Source: an uncultured Lachnospiraceae bacterium (GTDB lineage Bacteria > Bacillota > Clostridia > Lachnospirales > Lachnospiraceae). From it: 44,898 bases of DNA. The stretch's first letter is position 1. Every line of letters begins with the position of its first letter. The position numbers and the translations under genes are program-made. The notes under the pieces are model-generated. The model was given only the letters and a program-made list of their open reading frames with translations, searched no databases and had not been told where the DNA came from. Below, piece after piece: positions 1 through 8,461 of this stretch. The stretch covers positions 1 to 44,898 of the forward strand of contig CAMWJV010000010.1 of the NCBI GenBank assembly GCA_947174665.1. Direction: 5' to 3'.

Positions 1-670
<670 letters not shown>

Positions 671-741
671 CTCACAGCTAAGGAACATTTCTGATGAGCC
701 GTTCTTCGGCCAGTTAACCGGTATGAAAAAAGGAGGATACT

Positions 742-1185
742 ATGAAGATAATTTTACAGCAGGATGAAAAAAAGCTTGGAAAAAAGGGTGACGTTGTCGA
801 GGTGAGCGAGGGCTATGCAAGAAACTATATCCTGCCAAAGAAGATTGGCGTGGAGGCGACCCCCGCAAACATGAATGATCTGAAACTCCGAAATGCAAAC
901 AATGCGAAAATCGCCCAGGAACAGCTGGATGCGGCGAAGGCGCTGGCATCTGAACTGGAGGAAAAGATTGTAGAGGTAAAGATTAAGGCAGGAGAAGGGG
1001 GTAAAACCTTCGGCTCCGTGTCGGCAAAGGAAATTTCCGCATCTCTGAAGGAGCAGTACGGCCTTGAGGTGGACAAGAAGAAACTTCAGCTTCCTGAGGC
1101 ATTAAAGAATCTGGGAAGCTATGAGGTTTCCGTCAAGCTTCATCCCCAGGTCACCGGAAAGATAACAGTAAAGGTAACAACATGA
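742..1185 (+). CDS. rplI: 50S ribosomal protein L9
   Basis: A 147-residue protein, the normal length for bacterial L9. The N-terminal domain is clear: MKIILQQDEKKLGKKGDVV followed by a GYARNYILP segment, the classic L9 rRNA-binding signature, then a long charged connecting helix and a C-terminal domain. L9 binds 23S rRNA near the base of the L1 stalk and helps keep reading frame. A strong Shine-Dalgarno AAAGGAGG lies at about 729-736, just upstream of the ATG. It follows gdpP by 71 bases and precedes dnaB by 13, so the three are probably one transcript. Nothing is odd in the sequence. Confidence 0.98.
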   Translation: MKIILQQDEKKLGKKGDVVEVSEGYARNYILPKKIGVEATPANMNDLKLRNANNAKIAQEQLDAAKALASELEEKIVEVKIKAGEGGKTFGSVSAKEISASLKEQYGLEVDKKKLQLPEALKNLGSYEVSVKLHPQVTGKITVKVTT

Positions 1186-1198
1186 GAAGGACAGGGTT

Positions 1199-2548
1199 AT
1201 GCCGGAAGAAAATGTAATAAAAAGAATATTACCCCACAGCATGGAGGCAGAGCAGTGTGTCATAGGTTCCATGATCATGGACAGGGAAGCGATTGTAGTG
1301 GCGTCCGAGCTGATTACAGGTGATGATTTTTACAACAGACAGTACGGCATTCTCTACGAGACGATGGTGGAGCTGAATGACGCGGGAAGTCCTGTGGACC
1401 TTGTCACTCTGCAGAATAAGCTGAAGGAGAAGGATGTTCCGCCGGAGGTAAGCAGCCTGGAATTTGTCAGGGACCTGATTACAGCGGTTCCGACCTCTGC
1501 AAATATCAAATATTATGCCAATATTGTGGCCGAGAAGGCCACGCTCCGCAGGCTGATCCGCCTGAATGAGGAGATTGCGAATACCTGCTATGCAGGCAAG
1601 GAAAGCCTGGAATACATACTGGAGGATACAGAGAAGAAGGTCTTTCAGCTTGTGCAGAAGCGCAGCACAGATGATTTTGTGCCGGTGCGCCAGATTGTCA
1701 TGAATGCCATGGACAGAATTGAAATGGCGGCCAAGAACAAGGGAAATGTCACAGGTATCCCAACCGGATTTATCGATTTGGATTATCGTACCGCAGGTTT
1801 GCAGCCTTCGGATCTGATTCTTGTGGCTGCTCGTCCTTCTATGGGAAAGACGGCGTTCGAACTGAATCTGGCACAGTACATGGCTTTTCGGAAAAATATG
1901 ACGGTAGCGCTGTTCAGCCTGGAAATGAGCAAGGAACAGCTGGTAAACCGTATGTTTTCCCAGGAGTCCGGTGTGGATGCCCAAAAACTCCGCACAGGAC
2001 AGCTGAACGACCAGGAGTGGGAGCGATTGATAGAGAGTGCGGGCACCATCGGAAAGTCAAATTTGATCATTGACGATACGCCGGGTATCAGCATTGCCGA
2101 ACTTCGTTCCAAGTGCAGAAAGTACAAGCTTGAACATAATATGGCTATTGTTATGATAGACTACCTGCAGTTGATGTCAGGAGGAGGCAGAACGGAATCC
2201 AGACAGCAGGAGATTTCCGATATATCCCGTTCCCTGAAGGCGCTGGCCAGGGAGTTGAGTGTGCCGGTGGTTGCTCTGTCTCAGCTGTCCCGTGCGGTGG
2301 AGCAGCGGCCTGATCACAGGCCTATGTTGTCTGACCTGAGGGAGTCGGGAGCAATCGAGCAGGATGCGGACGTGGTTATGTTTTTGTACAGGGATGATTA
2401 TTATAACCACGATTCTCCGGAGGCAGGGATTTCGGAGGTGATCATTGCCAAGCAGAGAAACGGCCCTATCGGCACGGTAAAGCTGGCATGGCTGCCTGAG
2501 TACACCAGATTTGCAAATCTGGAGCACAGGAAGAGTGAAGATTTTTAA
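1199..2548 (+). CDS. dnaB: replicative DNA helicase DnaB
   Basis: A 449-residue DnaB, full length for the family. The N-terminal domain carries the PHSMEAEQCVIGSMI motif that mediates hexamer and primase contacts. The C-terminal RecA-like motor has Walker A ARPSMGKTAF, then SLEMSKEQL, Walker B IVMIDYLQLM, and the LSQLSRAVEQR and LRESGAIEQDAD motifs. It unwinds DNA ahead of the replisome as a hexameric ring on the lagging-strand template. The ATG at 1199 has only a weak AGAAGG upstream, 13 bases after rplI, suggesting cotranscription. A probable terminator follows. A DnaI/DnaC-like loader and a DnaD protein, its expected partners, lie at the far right of the window. Confidence 0.98.
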   Translation: MPEENVIKRILPHSMEAEQCVIGSMIMDREAIVVASELITGDDFYNRQYGILYETMVELNDAGSPVDLVTLQNKLKEKDVPPEVSSLEFVRDLITAVPTSANIKYYANIVAEKATLRRLIRLNEEIANTCYAGKESLEYILEDTEKKVFQLVQKRSTDDFVPVRQIVMNAMDRIEMAAKNKGNVTGIPTGFIDLDYRTAGLQPSDLILVAARPSMGKTAFELNLAQYMAFRKNMTVALFSLEMSKEQLVNRMFSQESGVDAQKLRTGQLNDQEWERLIESAGTIGKSNLIIDDTPGISIAELRSKCRKYKLEHNMAIVMIDYLQLMSGGGRTESRQQEISDISRSLKALARELSVPVVALSQLSRAVEQRPDHRPMLSDLRESGAIEQDADVVMFLYRDDYYNHDSPEAGISEVIIAKQRNGPIGTVKLAWLPEYTRFANLEHRKSEDF

Positions 2549-2559
2549 TATTAATTTAC

Positions 2560-2599
2560 AAAAGAGAATGAGCGGAGGGCTTGTTCTCTTTTTGCTTTT
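2560..2599 (+). terminator. rho-independent terminator after dnaB
   Basis: Stem AAAAGAGAA + TGAGC (2560-2573) pairs with GCTTG + TTCTCTTTT (2579-2592) around a five-base loop, with two G-T pairs, followed by T-rich sequence to 2599. It ends directly before the merR ribosome-binding site at 2601, so merR is probably reached by read-through. Confidence 0.7.
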
Positions 2600-2616
2600 G
2601 GGAGAAAGGAGACACT

Positions 2617-3363
2617 ATGGGAAACTATTTATTTATTTCGGATGCTGCAAAAGAGGTGAAGGTGGAGAGTCATGTGCTGCGCTATTGGGAGGAAGAACTG
2701 CATCTTCCGATCAAGAGAAATGAGCTGGGACATCGGTATTATACAAAAGAGGATGTGGAGCGTTTTAAAACAATAAAAGGAATGAAAGAGAGGGGATTGC
2801 AGTTGAAGGCAATAAAAATGATTTTAAAAGACGGAAAGCTGGATTTGCTGTCCGGCCAGCCGGAGAGTATGGAAAAGGGTGCCGGAGAGGCAGAAGAAAA
2901 TCTAAAACAGATACAAGGACAACAGTCTGCAGGTCAAAATCAGGTCATGGGACAAGCTAATCCCTCAGGTCAGCCAACAGAAGAATCATTTGGTACAGAT
3001 ATACCAGTCGCAGCGGGTCAGCCCGCAGCAGCGGATATGCCTGCTGCAGGCATTGTGCAGGCCGGAAGCGGCGTGCTGACAGCTGAATCAAAGGAAGAGA
3101 AATCCAAGAGGCTGCAGTGGCTGCTGCAGCAGCTGATTCGGGAGACGCTGCAGGAAAATAACGAAGAGCTATGCCGTGAGATTAAGGAAAGCGTCGTGAA
3201 GGAACTGGATTATCAGTTCAGGATGCAGGAAGAGAGGGATGAACTCAGGGACAAGAGGATGCAGGAACGGGATGAGGAGTACTATAAAAAGATGGACGAG
3301 CTTTTGCGGAAGAAAGCGAAAAAAGGATTTGGATTAAACAAAAAAAAGAAGGGCATCTCATAG
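2617..3363 (+). CDS. MerR-family transcriptional regulator with long coiled-coil tail
   Basis: About 248 residues. Residues 1-70 form a MerR-type winged helix: ISDAAKEVKVESHVLRYWEE, then GHRYYTKEDVERFKTIK. The middle (about 85-155) is a Q/G/A/P-rich low-complexity linker, and the last ~85 residues are highly charged and predicted helical, ending in a lysine-rich tail. There is no recognisable ligand-binding domain, so it is unlike metal- or drug-sensing MerR proteins and more like RacA-type MerR proteins in which the helical tail mediates association. The ATG at 2617 is chosen because GGAGAAAGGAGA lies just upstream and the MerR domain starts there; an upstream ATG-frame extension adds residues without homology. 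Target and signal are unknown. Confidence 0.8.
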   Translation: MGNYLFISDAAKEVKVESHVLRYWEEELHLPIKRNELGHRYYTKEDVERFKTIKGMKERGLQLKAIKMILKDGKLDLLSGQPESMEKGAGEAEENLKQIQGQQSAGQNQVMGQANPSGQPTEESFGTDIPVAAGQPAAADMPAAGIVQAGSGVLTAESKEEKSKRLQWLLQQLIRETLQENNEELCREIKESVVKELDYQFRMQEERDELRDKRMQERDEEYYKKMDELLRKKAKKGFGLNKKKKGIS

Positions 3364-3397
3364 AGACGCCTTTCCTTGTAAACTTTGTTCTCAAAAT

Positions 3398-3419
3398 GTA
3401 CCGCTTGCGGCACTTTTTT
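3398..3419 (+). terminator. terminator between convergent merR and ferredoxin genes
   Basis: GTACCGC (3398-3404) pairs with GCGGCAC (3407-3413), one G-T pair, followed by six T on the + strand. On the minus strand the hairpin is followed by ATTTTG, so it could act in both directions. A second imperfect GGCATCTC/GAGACGCC stem overlaps the merR stop at 3352-3370. Confidence 0.7.
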
Positions 3420-3588
3420 AAGCTTCTGCGATAGCACCGACAGGGCACTGGCCTGCGCAGGAACCACAGTCAATGCACTTATCAGCATCGATTTCAAACT
3501 TGCCATCCCCCATGCTGATAGCGCCGACAGGGCACTGAGCCTCACATGCGCCACAAGCCACACATGCATCACCGATTTCATATGCCAT
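3418..3588 (-). CDS. 2[4Fe-4S] ferredoxin
   Basis: A 56-residue clostridial-type bacterial ferredoxin. Two cluster motifs are visible: CVACGACEAQCPVGAI near the N-terminus and CIDCGSCAGQCPVGAI near the C-terminus, each CxxCxxCxxxCP, separated by a short DGKFEID linker. It is a small cytoplasmic low-potential electron carrier serving pyruvate:ferredoxin oxidoreductase, hydrogenase, Rnf or radical-SAM reduction; the partner cannot be told from sequence. The start codon at 3588 is preceded by TAAGGAGG. It sits downstream of pflA on the same strand, 112 bases away; PflA is a radical-SAM enzyme needing a low-potential electron donor, so a functional link is reasonable but inferred. Confidence 0.95.
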   Translation of the reverse strand: MAYEIGDACVACGACEAQCPVGAISMGDGKFEIDADKCIDCGSCAGQCPVGAIAEA

Positions 3589-3642
3589 AACCTTATCCTC
3601 CTTACTGTCTGATACAAATTTATCAATATCCAGAACTATTGT

Positions 3643-3672
3643 AATATAAAACAGGTATAATTACAACATCAA
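3643..3672 (-). promoter_or_regulatory. possible promoter of the ferredoxin gene
   Basis: On the minus strand TTGATG (3667-3672) is followed after about 17-18 bases by TTATAT/TATATT near 3643-3650, about 55 bases upstream of the ferredoxin start. The region is AT-rich. A weak to moderate match to a sigma-A promoter. Confidence 0.4.
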
Positions 3673-3700
3673 AATTATTAAAAATATATGTTAGATATAA

Positions 3701-4465
3701 CTAATTTTGGTTAGTAGATTCTTTCCGCCGATTTCGGATACCGTCCAGAATAACCTGCTTTTTCTCCAGAAGTTTTGACTTATCCATGGCGGGAACCCCC
3801 TTCAGCTTGTATTCCATTCCCAGACTCTCATACTTCTTTTCGCCCATGGTGTGATAGGGAAGTACATCCAGAGCCTTCAGGTTTTCAAACTGACCGATGA
3901 AGTAACCCAGGTCATAGAGATATTTGTCATCATCCGTTATGCCGGGCACCACTACATGCCGTATCCACATGTCAACATGTTTTTCATTCAGATACTCCGC
4001 AAACTTCAGAATATTAGTGTTAGGCTGCTGGGTCAGATCTCTGTGTTTTTCCGGGTCGATATGCTTGATATCCAGCATCACAAGATCCGTCAGGCCCATG
4101 AGTTTGTCCAGCTTCTCACGCTGGGAGGAATTGTCAGGGTTAAAGGCAATGCCGGAAGAGTCTATACATGTGTGAATACCGCGCTCCTTCGCCAGAGTAA
4201 ACAGATCGATCAGAAAATCTATCTGCATCAGCGGCTCTCCGCCGGTAACGGTGAGACCGCCACCGTTGGCATAGAATGCACTGTTTCTTTCGTACTGTTC
4301 AATAATGTAAGAAGGCTCCATCAACGTGCCGCCGTTCATCTCCCAGGTATCCGGGTTATGACAATAGGCACAGCGCATGGGGCATCCCTGTACAAATACA
4401 ACAAATCGTGTGCCGGGACCGTCTACTGTTCCGAAACTTTCCAAAGAATGAATTCTGCCTTGCAT
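3701..4465 (-). CDS. pflA: pyruvate formate-lyase-activating enzyme
   Basis: A 254-residue radical-SAM enzyme. The N-terminus reads GRIHSLESFGTVDGPGTRF, followed by CPMRCAYCHNPDTW: the CxxxCxxC cluster ligands (about C29, C33, C36) in the form typical of PFL activases. The GGEP-type SAM-binding motif appears as VTGGEPLMQ. It uses a [4Fe-4S] cluster and S-adenosylmethionine to abstract hydrogen from the conserved glycine of PFL. Here that glycine lies on the separate small protein at 4541-4783, so the activase must act on a detached domain. The start at 4465 has AGGAGG ten bases upstream. A terminator-like hairpin separates it from the radical-domain gene, so it is probably made in smaller amounts than its substrate. 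Confidence 0.96.
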   Translation of the reverse strand: MQGRIHSLESFGTVDGPGTRFVVFVQGCPMRCAYCHNPDTWEMNGGTLMEPSYIIEQYERNSAFYANGGGLTVTGGEPLMQIDFLIDLFTLAKERGIHTCIDSSGIAFNPDNSSQREKLDKLMGLTDLVMLDIKHIDPEKHRDLTQQPNTNILKFAEYLNEKHVDMWIRHVVVPGITDDDKYLYDLGYFIGQFENLKALDVLPYHTMGEKKYESLGMEYKLKGVPAMDKSKLLEKKQVILDGIRNRRKESTNQN

Positions 4466-4491
4466 ATACTTGCCTCCTGCACTTTTTCTAT

Positions 4492-4520
4492 AAAAAGACC
4501 CCGGGCAGAAAACTGCCCAG
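4492..4520 (-). terminator. terminator or attenuator between the radical-domain gene and pflA
   Basis: On the minus strand CTGGGCAG, loop TTTT, CTGCCCGG (4501-4520) is followed by GGTCTTTTT. It is a classic intrinsic terminator lying between the glycyl-radical subunit gene and pflA, expected to reduce activase transcription relative to pflB. Confidence 0.8.
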
Positions 4521-4540
4521 GGATAAGTTTTCTATCGGCC

Positions 4541-4783
4541 TTAGATAGCCTCGTGGAAAGTACGGGAAATAACGTCAGCCTGCTGTTCGGGAGTCAGCTT
4601 GATGAAGTTGACTGCATATCCGGACACGCGGATGGTCAGCTGAGGATAGTTCTCGGGATGCTTCTGAGCATCCAGCAGAGTGTCCCTGTTCAGGACATTA
4701 ACATTCAGGTGATGGCCGCCCTTGGTAGCATAGCCATCCAATAAATTTACAAGGTTATCAACCTGTGCTGCACTTGTTGCCAT
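4541..4783 (-). CDS. stand-alone glycyl-radical domain of pyruvate formate-lyase (GrcA/YfiD-like)
   Basis: An 80-residue protein that is essentially the C-terminal glycyl-radical domain of PFL. Seen: [17 protein letters not shown], then [18 protein letters not shown], with the radical glycine at about G55 of the RVSGY motif, then a helical end with [10 protein letters not shown] as in E. coli PflB. In E. coli the same domain exists both in PflB and as GrcA/YfiD, a spare part for oxygen-damaged PFL. Here the neighbouring pflB lacks this domain, so the small protein is probably an obligate subunit rather than a repair factor. It has its own strong AAAGGAGG. It follows the Cys-rich small gene by 84 bases containing two hairpins, and a terminator follows it. 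Confidence 0.9.
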   Translation of the reverse strand: MATSAAQVDNLVNLLDGYATKGGHHLNVNVLNRDTLLDAQKHPENYPQLTIRVSGYAVNFIKLTPEQQADVISRTFHEAI

Positions 4784-4807
4784 AATGATTTCCTCCTTTA
4801 TTTTGTG

Positions 4808-4860
4808 CAGGAAAGCGGCTTTGCCGCTTTCCTGTATAATTTTTGTCGGGTGACACCCGA
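4808..4860 (-). other. two tandem hairpins in the pfl intercistronic region
   Basis: Going down the minus-strand transcript, TCGGGT-GTC-ACCCGA (4846-4860) is followed by a perfect 12-base-pair stem, CAGGAAAGCGGC/GCCGCTTTCCTG with a 3-base loop (4808-4834). Neither is followed by a T run on this strand, so they do not look like terminators; an mRNA stabilising or processing role is possible. Confidence 0.65.
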
Positions 4861-4867
4861 GAACGAA

Positions 4868-5071
4868 CTAATGGTAATCATCCAATCCCTGCTCAAGGGT
4901 AGGTACACTGCAGGCCAACGGTGTCCTGGAGCAATCTGTACAGCCCATTGTCTGAACGTTCTTTGACTGCTGTTCCGCTTCATCGTAATCCACATTGATG
5001 TGTCCCACGCCTTCAGTCATGCCGGAATCCAGCATATTTATCAGGTCGTCAATCATCTTCTTGTCGTCCAT
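4868..5071 (-). CDS. small Cys-containing protein related to the N-terminal half of the glycyl-radical domain
   Basis: A 67-residue protein I do not recognise as a named family. Its first half, DDLINMLDSGMTEGVGHINVD, lines up with [21 protein letters not shown] of the neighbouring radical-domain protein, so the two look like relatives. The second half has no RVSGY radical motif; instead it carries MGCTDCSRTPLAC, a C-x2-C-x6-C pattern, and ends in an acidic LEQGLDDYH. It is therefore unlikely to hold a glycyl radical, and could compete for the same surface on PflB, bind metal, or sense redox state. These roles are inference. It has a good SD (GAGGAGA) and sits directly downstream of pflB with a 32-base gap, clearly in the pfl operon. 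Confidence 0.8.
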   Translation of the reverse strand: MDDKKMIDDLINMLDSGMTEGVGHINVDYDEAEQQSKNVQTMGCTDCSRTPLACSVPTLEQGLDDYH

Positions 5072-5103
5072 AGTGTCTCCTCTAAAATTATTAATTATTT
5101 GCT

Positions 5104-7143
5104 TTACTTATTCAGATCTAATTCGATGTCGCCGGCAAATACCTGATCTTCCTTGCCCAGAGCTCCGGGGATGATGGTGAAGGTATTGGAAATACCATCC
5201 TGTGCATCCTTGAAAGGAAGCTTGGAAACGGAGGACAGAGATGCCACTGCACCATGGGTATCGCGTCCGTGCATAGGGTTAGCACCGGGAGCAAAAGGCT
5301 GTCCCTTTCTGCGTCCATCAGGAGTATTACCGGTAGCCTTACCATAGGTAACGTTGGAGGTAATGGTCAGGATGGAAGTGGTAGGAATGCCGTTCCTGTA
5401 GGTGTGATGCCTTCTGACAGCAGTCATGAAGGTGTGGACAAGCCACTGTGCAATCTCGTCTACGCGGTCATCATCATTGCCGTACTTAGGGAAGTCACCG
5501 GTGGTCTTAAAGTCAACGATTACACCGTCCTCATCGCGGATAACTTCAACCTTGGCATACTTGATAGCAGAGAGGGAGTCAGCTACGATGGACAGGCCGG
5601 CAACACCGGTAGCGAAATATCTCTTCACATCCCTGTCATGCAGAGCCATCTCAGCTCTCTCATAGCAGTACTTGTCATGCATATAGTGGATGATGTTCAG
5701 GGTGTTTACATAAACATCTGCCTGCCATTCCATCATGTCAACAAACTTGCTTACAACATCATCATAATCCAGAACGTCACCCTGAACAGGACGGTACTTG
5801 GGACCAACCTGCTTCTTGGTAACCTCGTCCACACCGCCGTTCAAAGCGTACAGCAGACACTTAGCCAGGTTAGCACGAGCGCCGAAGAACTGCATCTCCT
5901 TGCCGATTACCATGGAAGATACGCAGCATGCGATACCATAGTCATCGCCGTGGGTTGCTCTCATCAGGTCGTCGTTCTCATACTGGATAGAAGAGGTCTC
6001 GATGGAGGTCTTAGCGCAGAACCTCTTGAAGCCCTCAGGAAGTCTGGTAGACCAGAGCACGGTCAGGTTGGGCTCAGGTGAAGCACCCAAATTGTACAGA
6101 GTCTGCAGATAACGGAAGCTCATCTTGGTAACCATGTGACGTCCGTCAACGCCTACGCCGGCCAGAGACTCGGTAACCCATACGGGGTCACCTGCAAAAA
6201 TCTGGTTGTACTCAGGAGTACGTGCAAACTTGATGCAGCGCAGCTTCATGATAAAGTGATCGATGAACTCCTGAATCTGCTCCTCGGTGAAGGTGCCGTT
6301 CTTCAGGTCTCTCTCTGCATAGATGTCAAGGAAGGTGGAGGTACGTCCAAGGGACATAGCGGCACCGTTCTGCTCCTTAACTGCGCACAGATATCCGAAG
6401 TATACTGCCTGAATAGCCTCTTTAACGTTGGTTGCGGGATTGGAAATATCGCAGCCGTAGGAAGCAGCCATCTCTTTCATCATCTTCAGGGCAACCATCT
6501 GCTCGGAAATCTCCTCGCGAAGGCGGATAACGTCATCGGTCATAACGCGGCCGGTGGAATCCTTCTGCTCCTGCTTGTCTTCGATCAGTCTGTCAATACC
6601 GTACAGAGCCACACGTCTGTAGTCGCCGATGATACGTCCGCGGCCGTAAGCATCGGGAAGACCGGTAATGATATGTGAGGAACGGCATGCTCTCATCTCT
6701 GCATTGTATGCATCAAAACAGCCTGCATTATGAGTCTTTCTGTGGGTAGAGAAGAATTCGGAGATCTCGGGATCAACCTCATAGCCGTTGTCGGAGCAAG
6801 CCTTCTCTGCCATACGGATACCGCCGTAAGGCTGCAGAGATCTCTTGAAGGGCTTGTCAGTCTGGAAGCCTACGATGGTCTCCTTACTCTTGTCCAGATA
6901 ACCGGGGCCATGGGAAGTGATGGTGGAAACAACCTTGGTGTCCATATCCAGGACGCCGCCGGCTTCTCTCTCCTGCTTCTGCAGGTCAAGCACGATCGCC
7001 CAAAGGTCCTTGGTGTTCTGCGTAGCGCCTGCCAGGAAAGAATCATCGCCATCGTAGGGATGATAGTTCCTCTGGATGAAGTCACGAACATTGACTTCCT
7101 TGTCCCACTTGCCACGCACGAAATCTGTTTCAATTGGTTTCAT
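5104..7143 (-). CDS. pflB: formate C-acetyltransferase (pyruvate formate-lyase) catalytic subunit lacking its glycyl-radical domain
   Basis: A 679-residue PFL, about 80 shorter than the ~760-residue E. coli enzyme. The catalytic cysteine pair is seen in [10 protein letters not shown] (about C406-C407), and PYGGIRM and [10 protein letters not shown] blocks match the family. It converts pyruvate and CoA to acetyl-CoA and formate in the cytoplasm. The protein ends at [14 protein letters not shown] plus about ten residues, exactly where family members continue into the radical domain; the missing part is the separate gene at 4541-4783. The stop is clean, with no sign of a continued frame downstream, so this is a real gene split. 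The start has TAGGAGG upstream and a near-consensus promoter, consistent with strong expression. Confidence 0.96.
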   Translation of the reverse strand: MKPIETDFVRGKWDKEVNVRDFIQRNYHPYDGDDSFLAGATQNTKDLWAIVLDLQKQEREAGGVLDMDTKVVSTITSHGPGYLDKSKETIVGFQTDKPFKRSLQPYGGIRMAEKACSDNGYEVDPEISEFFSTHRKTHNAGCFDAYNAEMRACRSSHIITGLPDAYGRGRIIGDYRRVALYGIDRLIEDKQEQKDSTGRVMTDDVIRLREEISEQMVALKMMKEMAASYGCDISNPATNVKEAIQAVYFGYLCAVKEQNGAAMSLGRTSTFLDIYAERDLKNGTFTEEQIQEFIDHFIMKLRCIKFARTPEYNQIFAGDPVWVTESLAGVGVDGRHMVTKMSFRYLQTLYNLGASPEPNLTVLWSTRLPEGFKRFCAKTSIETSSIQYENDDLMRATHGDDYGIACCVSSMVIGKEMQFFGARANLAKCLLYALNGGVDEVTKKQVGPKYRPVQGDVLDYDDVVSKFVDMMEWQADVYVNTLNIIHYMHDKYCYERAEMALHDRDVKRYFATGVAGLSIVADSLSAIKYAKVEVIRDEDGVIVDFKTTGDFPKYGNDDDRVDEIAQWLVHTFMTAVRRHHTYRNGIPTTSILTITSNVTYGKATGNTPDGRRKGQPFAPGANPMHGRDTHGAVASLSSVSKLPFKDAQDGISNTFTIIPGALGKEDQVFAGDIELDLNK

Positions 7144-7188
7144 TTGAAATACCTCCTATAAAAATTTGGATTCTGATTCTTAAGTACT

Positions 7189-7217
7189 ATTATAAGAAAA
7201 ACAGTGTAAAGAGTCAA
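7189..7217 (-). promoter_or_regulatory. strong sigma-A-type promoter of the pfl operon
   Basis: On the minus strand TTGACT (7212-7217), a 17-base spacer and a perfect TATAAT (7189-7194) lie about 45 bases upstream of the pflB start. An excellent match for a housekeeping promoter. Confidence 0.88.
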
Positions 7218-7226
7218 GGAGTGTGA

Positions 7227-7246
7227 GTGTACTTTTTGGAGTACAC
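7227..7246. promoter_or_regulatory. inverted repeat upstream of the pfl promoter, possible operator
   Basis: GTGTACT (7227-7233), six bases, AGTACAC (7240-7246) is a perfect 7-base inverted repeat just upstream of the pfl -35 element, in the divergent region with the DUF1858 gene. The position suits an activator or redox regulator; it does not match the Rex or FNR consensus sequences I know. Confidence 0.5.
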
Positions 7247-7277
7247 AGTTGTGCGTGCCGGCCGACTCAAGAATAGC

Positions 7278-7306
7278 TTGTCAAATTTTGGGGAATAACT
7301 TATACT
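7278..7306 (+). promoter_or_regulatory. promoter of the DUF1858 gene
   Basis: TTGTCA (7278-7283), 17-base spacer, TATACT (7301-7306), about 60 bases upstream of the start at 7368. Five of six bases match consensus in each box. Confidence 0.8.
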
Positions 7307-7367
7307 ATAGGTTAGCCAATACAGGTTCATTTTAGTCATTCGATAATATGAAAGGAGAGAATAAAAT

Positions 7368-7559
7368 ATGAGCGGAGTTACGAAGGAGATGACAATCGGG
7401 GAGATTCTGCGTGCGAACCCGGATGTTGCGCCGGTGCTGATGGAGGCAGGTATGCACTGTCTGGGCTGTCCATCCGCGCAGGGAGAGTCCCTGGAGGAAG
7501 CGGCGATGGTGCACGGTATTGACATCGATGCGCTGATGAAGGCAATCGAGGAAATATAA
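7368..7559 (+). CDS. DUF1858-family small redox-type protein
   Basis: A 63-residue protein with the DUF1858 pattern: [26 protein letters not shown], then [20 protein letters not shown]. The CLGC pair is a CxxC motif. The family is often found beside hybrid-cluster (prismane) proteins and is described as a disulphide-type redox or assembly factor; no hybrid-cluster gene is visible here. SD GAAAGGAGAG precedes the ATG. It is a single-gene unit with its own promoter and terminator, divergent from pfl, and shares the intergenic inverted repeat, hinting at joint redox or anaerobic regulation. Confidence 0.88.
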   Translation: MSGVTKEMTIGEILRANPDVAPVLMEAGMHCLGCPSAQGESLEEAAMVHGIDIDALMKAIEEI

Positions 7560-7584
7560 AAGGCTGTTGAATTCTGTGGAATTG

Positions 7585-7619
7585 AAAGCGCTTCGGACAA
7601 ACTGTCCGGAGCGCTTTTT
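7585..7619 (+). terminator. strong intrinsic terminator of the DUF1858 gene
   Basis: AAAGCGCTTCGGACA (7585-7599) pairs with TGTCCGGAGCGCTTT (7603-7617) with one G-T pair and a 3-base loop, followed by a T run ending at 7619. Confidence 0.93.
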
Positions 7620-7693
7620 CTGTAATGGTATAAGCCGGTCCGCAAAATTATCTGTTCGCAGAGGCATGGCCGTGAGCCGGCGGAATTGTTTGC

Positions 7694-8404
7694 CTACGAA
7701 GCCGAAGTCCCGGAAAGTGCATGCACCGCGTCATGGAGGATCAGCGCTTCACAGTGTTCGGACAGGTAGCTTTCGCTGCCGGAAAAGCTGCGCTGCAGGG
7801 TGCCGTATTCCGACAGAATGTTGCAGACCCTGTCAAATTCCTCCCTGAGTCCCGCATCTGATGTCAGCATCAGAAAATACTGCTGTTTTGAGTTATCTTT
7901 GTAGAGAGCGCTCATACCGTTATAGCCTGCTGCGATAAGCCGGCAGACATCTATAGCCTGTCGGAGAGAATCCAGAAGGAAGATTCGGGAGAGGGCGGTT
8001 TCTTCAGGATGCGCAGGGGCTTCTGTCTCAGACGGGGTGGTCTGAAGCTTGCGGAACAGGTCAAGAACCTCATCCGGCTCCTCGGCCGCATATTCGTCTT
8101 CGCCATCCTCGGTGACGGAAGGTGCAAACCGGGAAAATCGCGTGTCCAGCTCTTCAGGATCCTCAACCTTGGTAATGATCAATACAATACATTCAGCGTT
8201 CAGGGGAATGGCTTCGATCATGAGGGGAATATCCTCCGCTTCAAAACCGAACTCGAAGTTAGCCTGCCGCATCATGTCACGGAACAAGGTCTTTGCCTTT
8301 TCAGTGCCGTAAGCAAGCTCACTTATTTTCAATTCACGGCTTGCCAGATCCTCACGGGTCAGCGTGCAGCGAATCTGATTTTCGTTTACCTTTTCTATTT
8401 TCAT
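7694..8404 (-). CDS. mecA: adaptor protein MecA
   Basis: A 236-residue MecA. The N-terminus MKIEKVNENQIRCTLTREDL and the following ELAYGTEKAKTLFRDMMRQA match the substrate-binding domain; an acidic linker (about 90-130, rich in E/D/P/S) leads to a C-terminal domain that in the family binds ClpC. MecA delivers regulators such as competence and stress proteins to ClpCP for degradation. The start is preceded by AAAGGG, and a well-formed promoter lies ~60 bases upstream. It is monocistronic, convergent with the DUF1858 gene. Targets in this organism are unknown. Confidence 0.93.
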   Translation of the reverse strand: MKIEKVNENQIRCTLTREDLASRELKISELAYGTEKAKTLFRDMMRQANFEFGFEAEDIPLMIEAIPLNAECIVLIITKVEDPEELDTRFSRFAPSVTEDGEDEYAAEEPDEVLDLFRKLQTTPSETEAPAHPEETALSRIFLLDSLRQAIDVCRLIAAGYNGMSALYKDNSKQQYFLMLTSDAGLREEFDRVCNILSEYGTLQRSFSGSESYLSEHCEALILHDAVHALSGTSAS

Positions 8405-8461
8405 ACGACAACCCTTTCTTTCTGCATTGCAGGTATGCCGAGTAATCGGTACTTTCTTTGT

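Noticed and set aside
4846..4860. TCGGGT/ACCCGA hairpin considered as a terminator of the Cys-rich small gene
   Set aside because: On the coding strand it is followed by CAAAAATTA, with no T run, so termination is unlikely.
5254..6081. A 275-codon open frame opposite pflB, and similar long frames opposite pflA, MoxR and the HEAT-like gene
   Set aside because: They are mirror frames of highly conserved genes with strong codon bias, have no ribosome-binding sites and no motifs.
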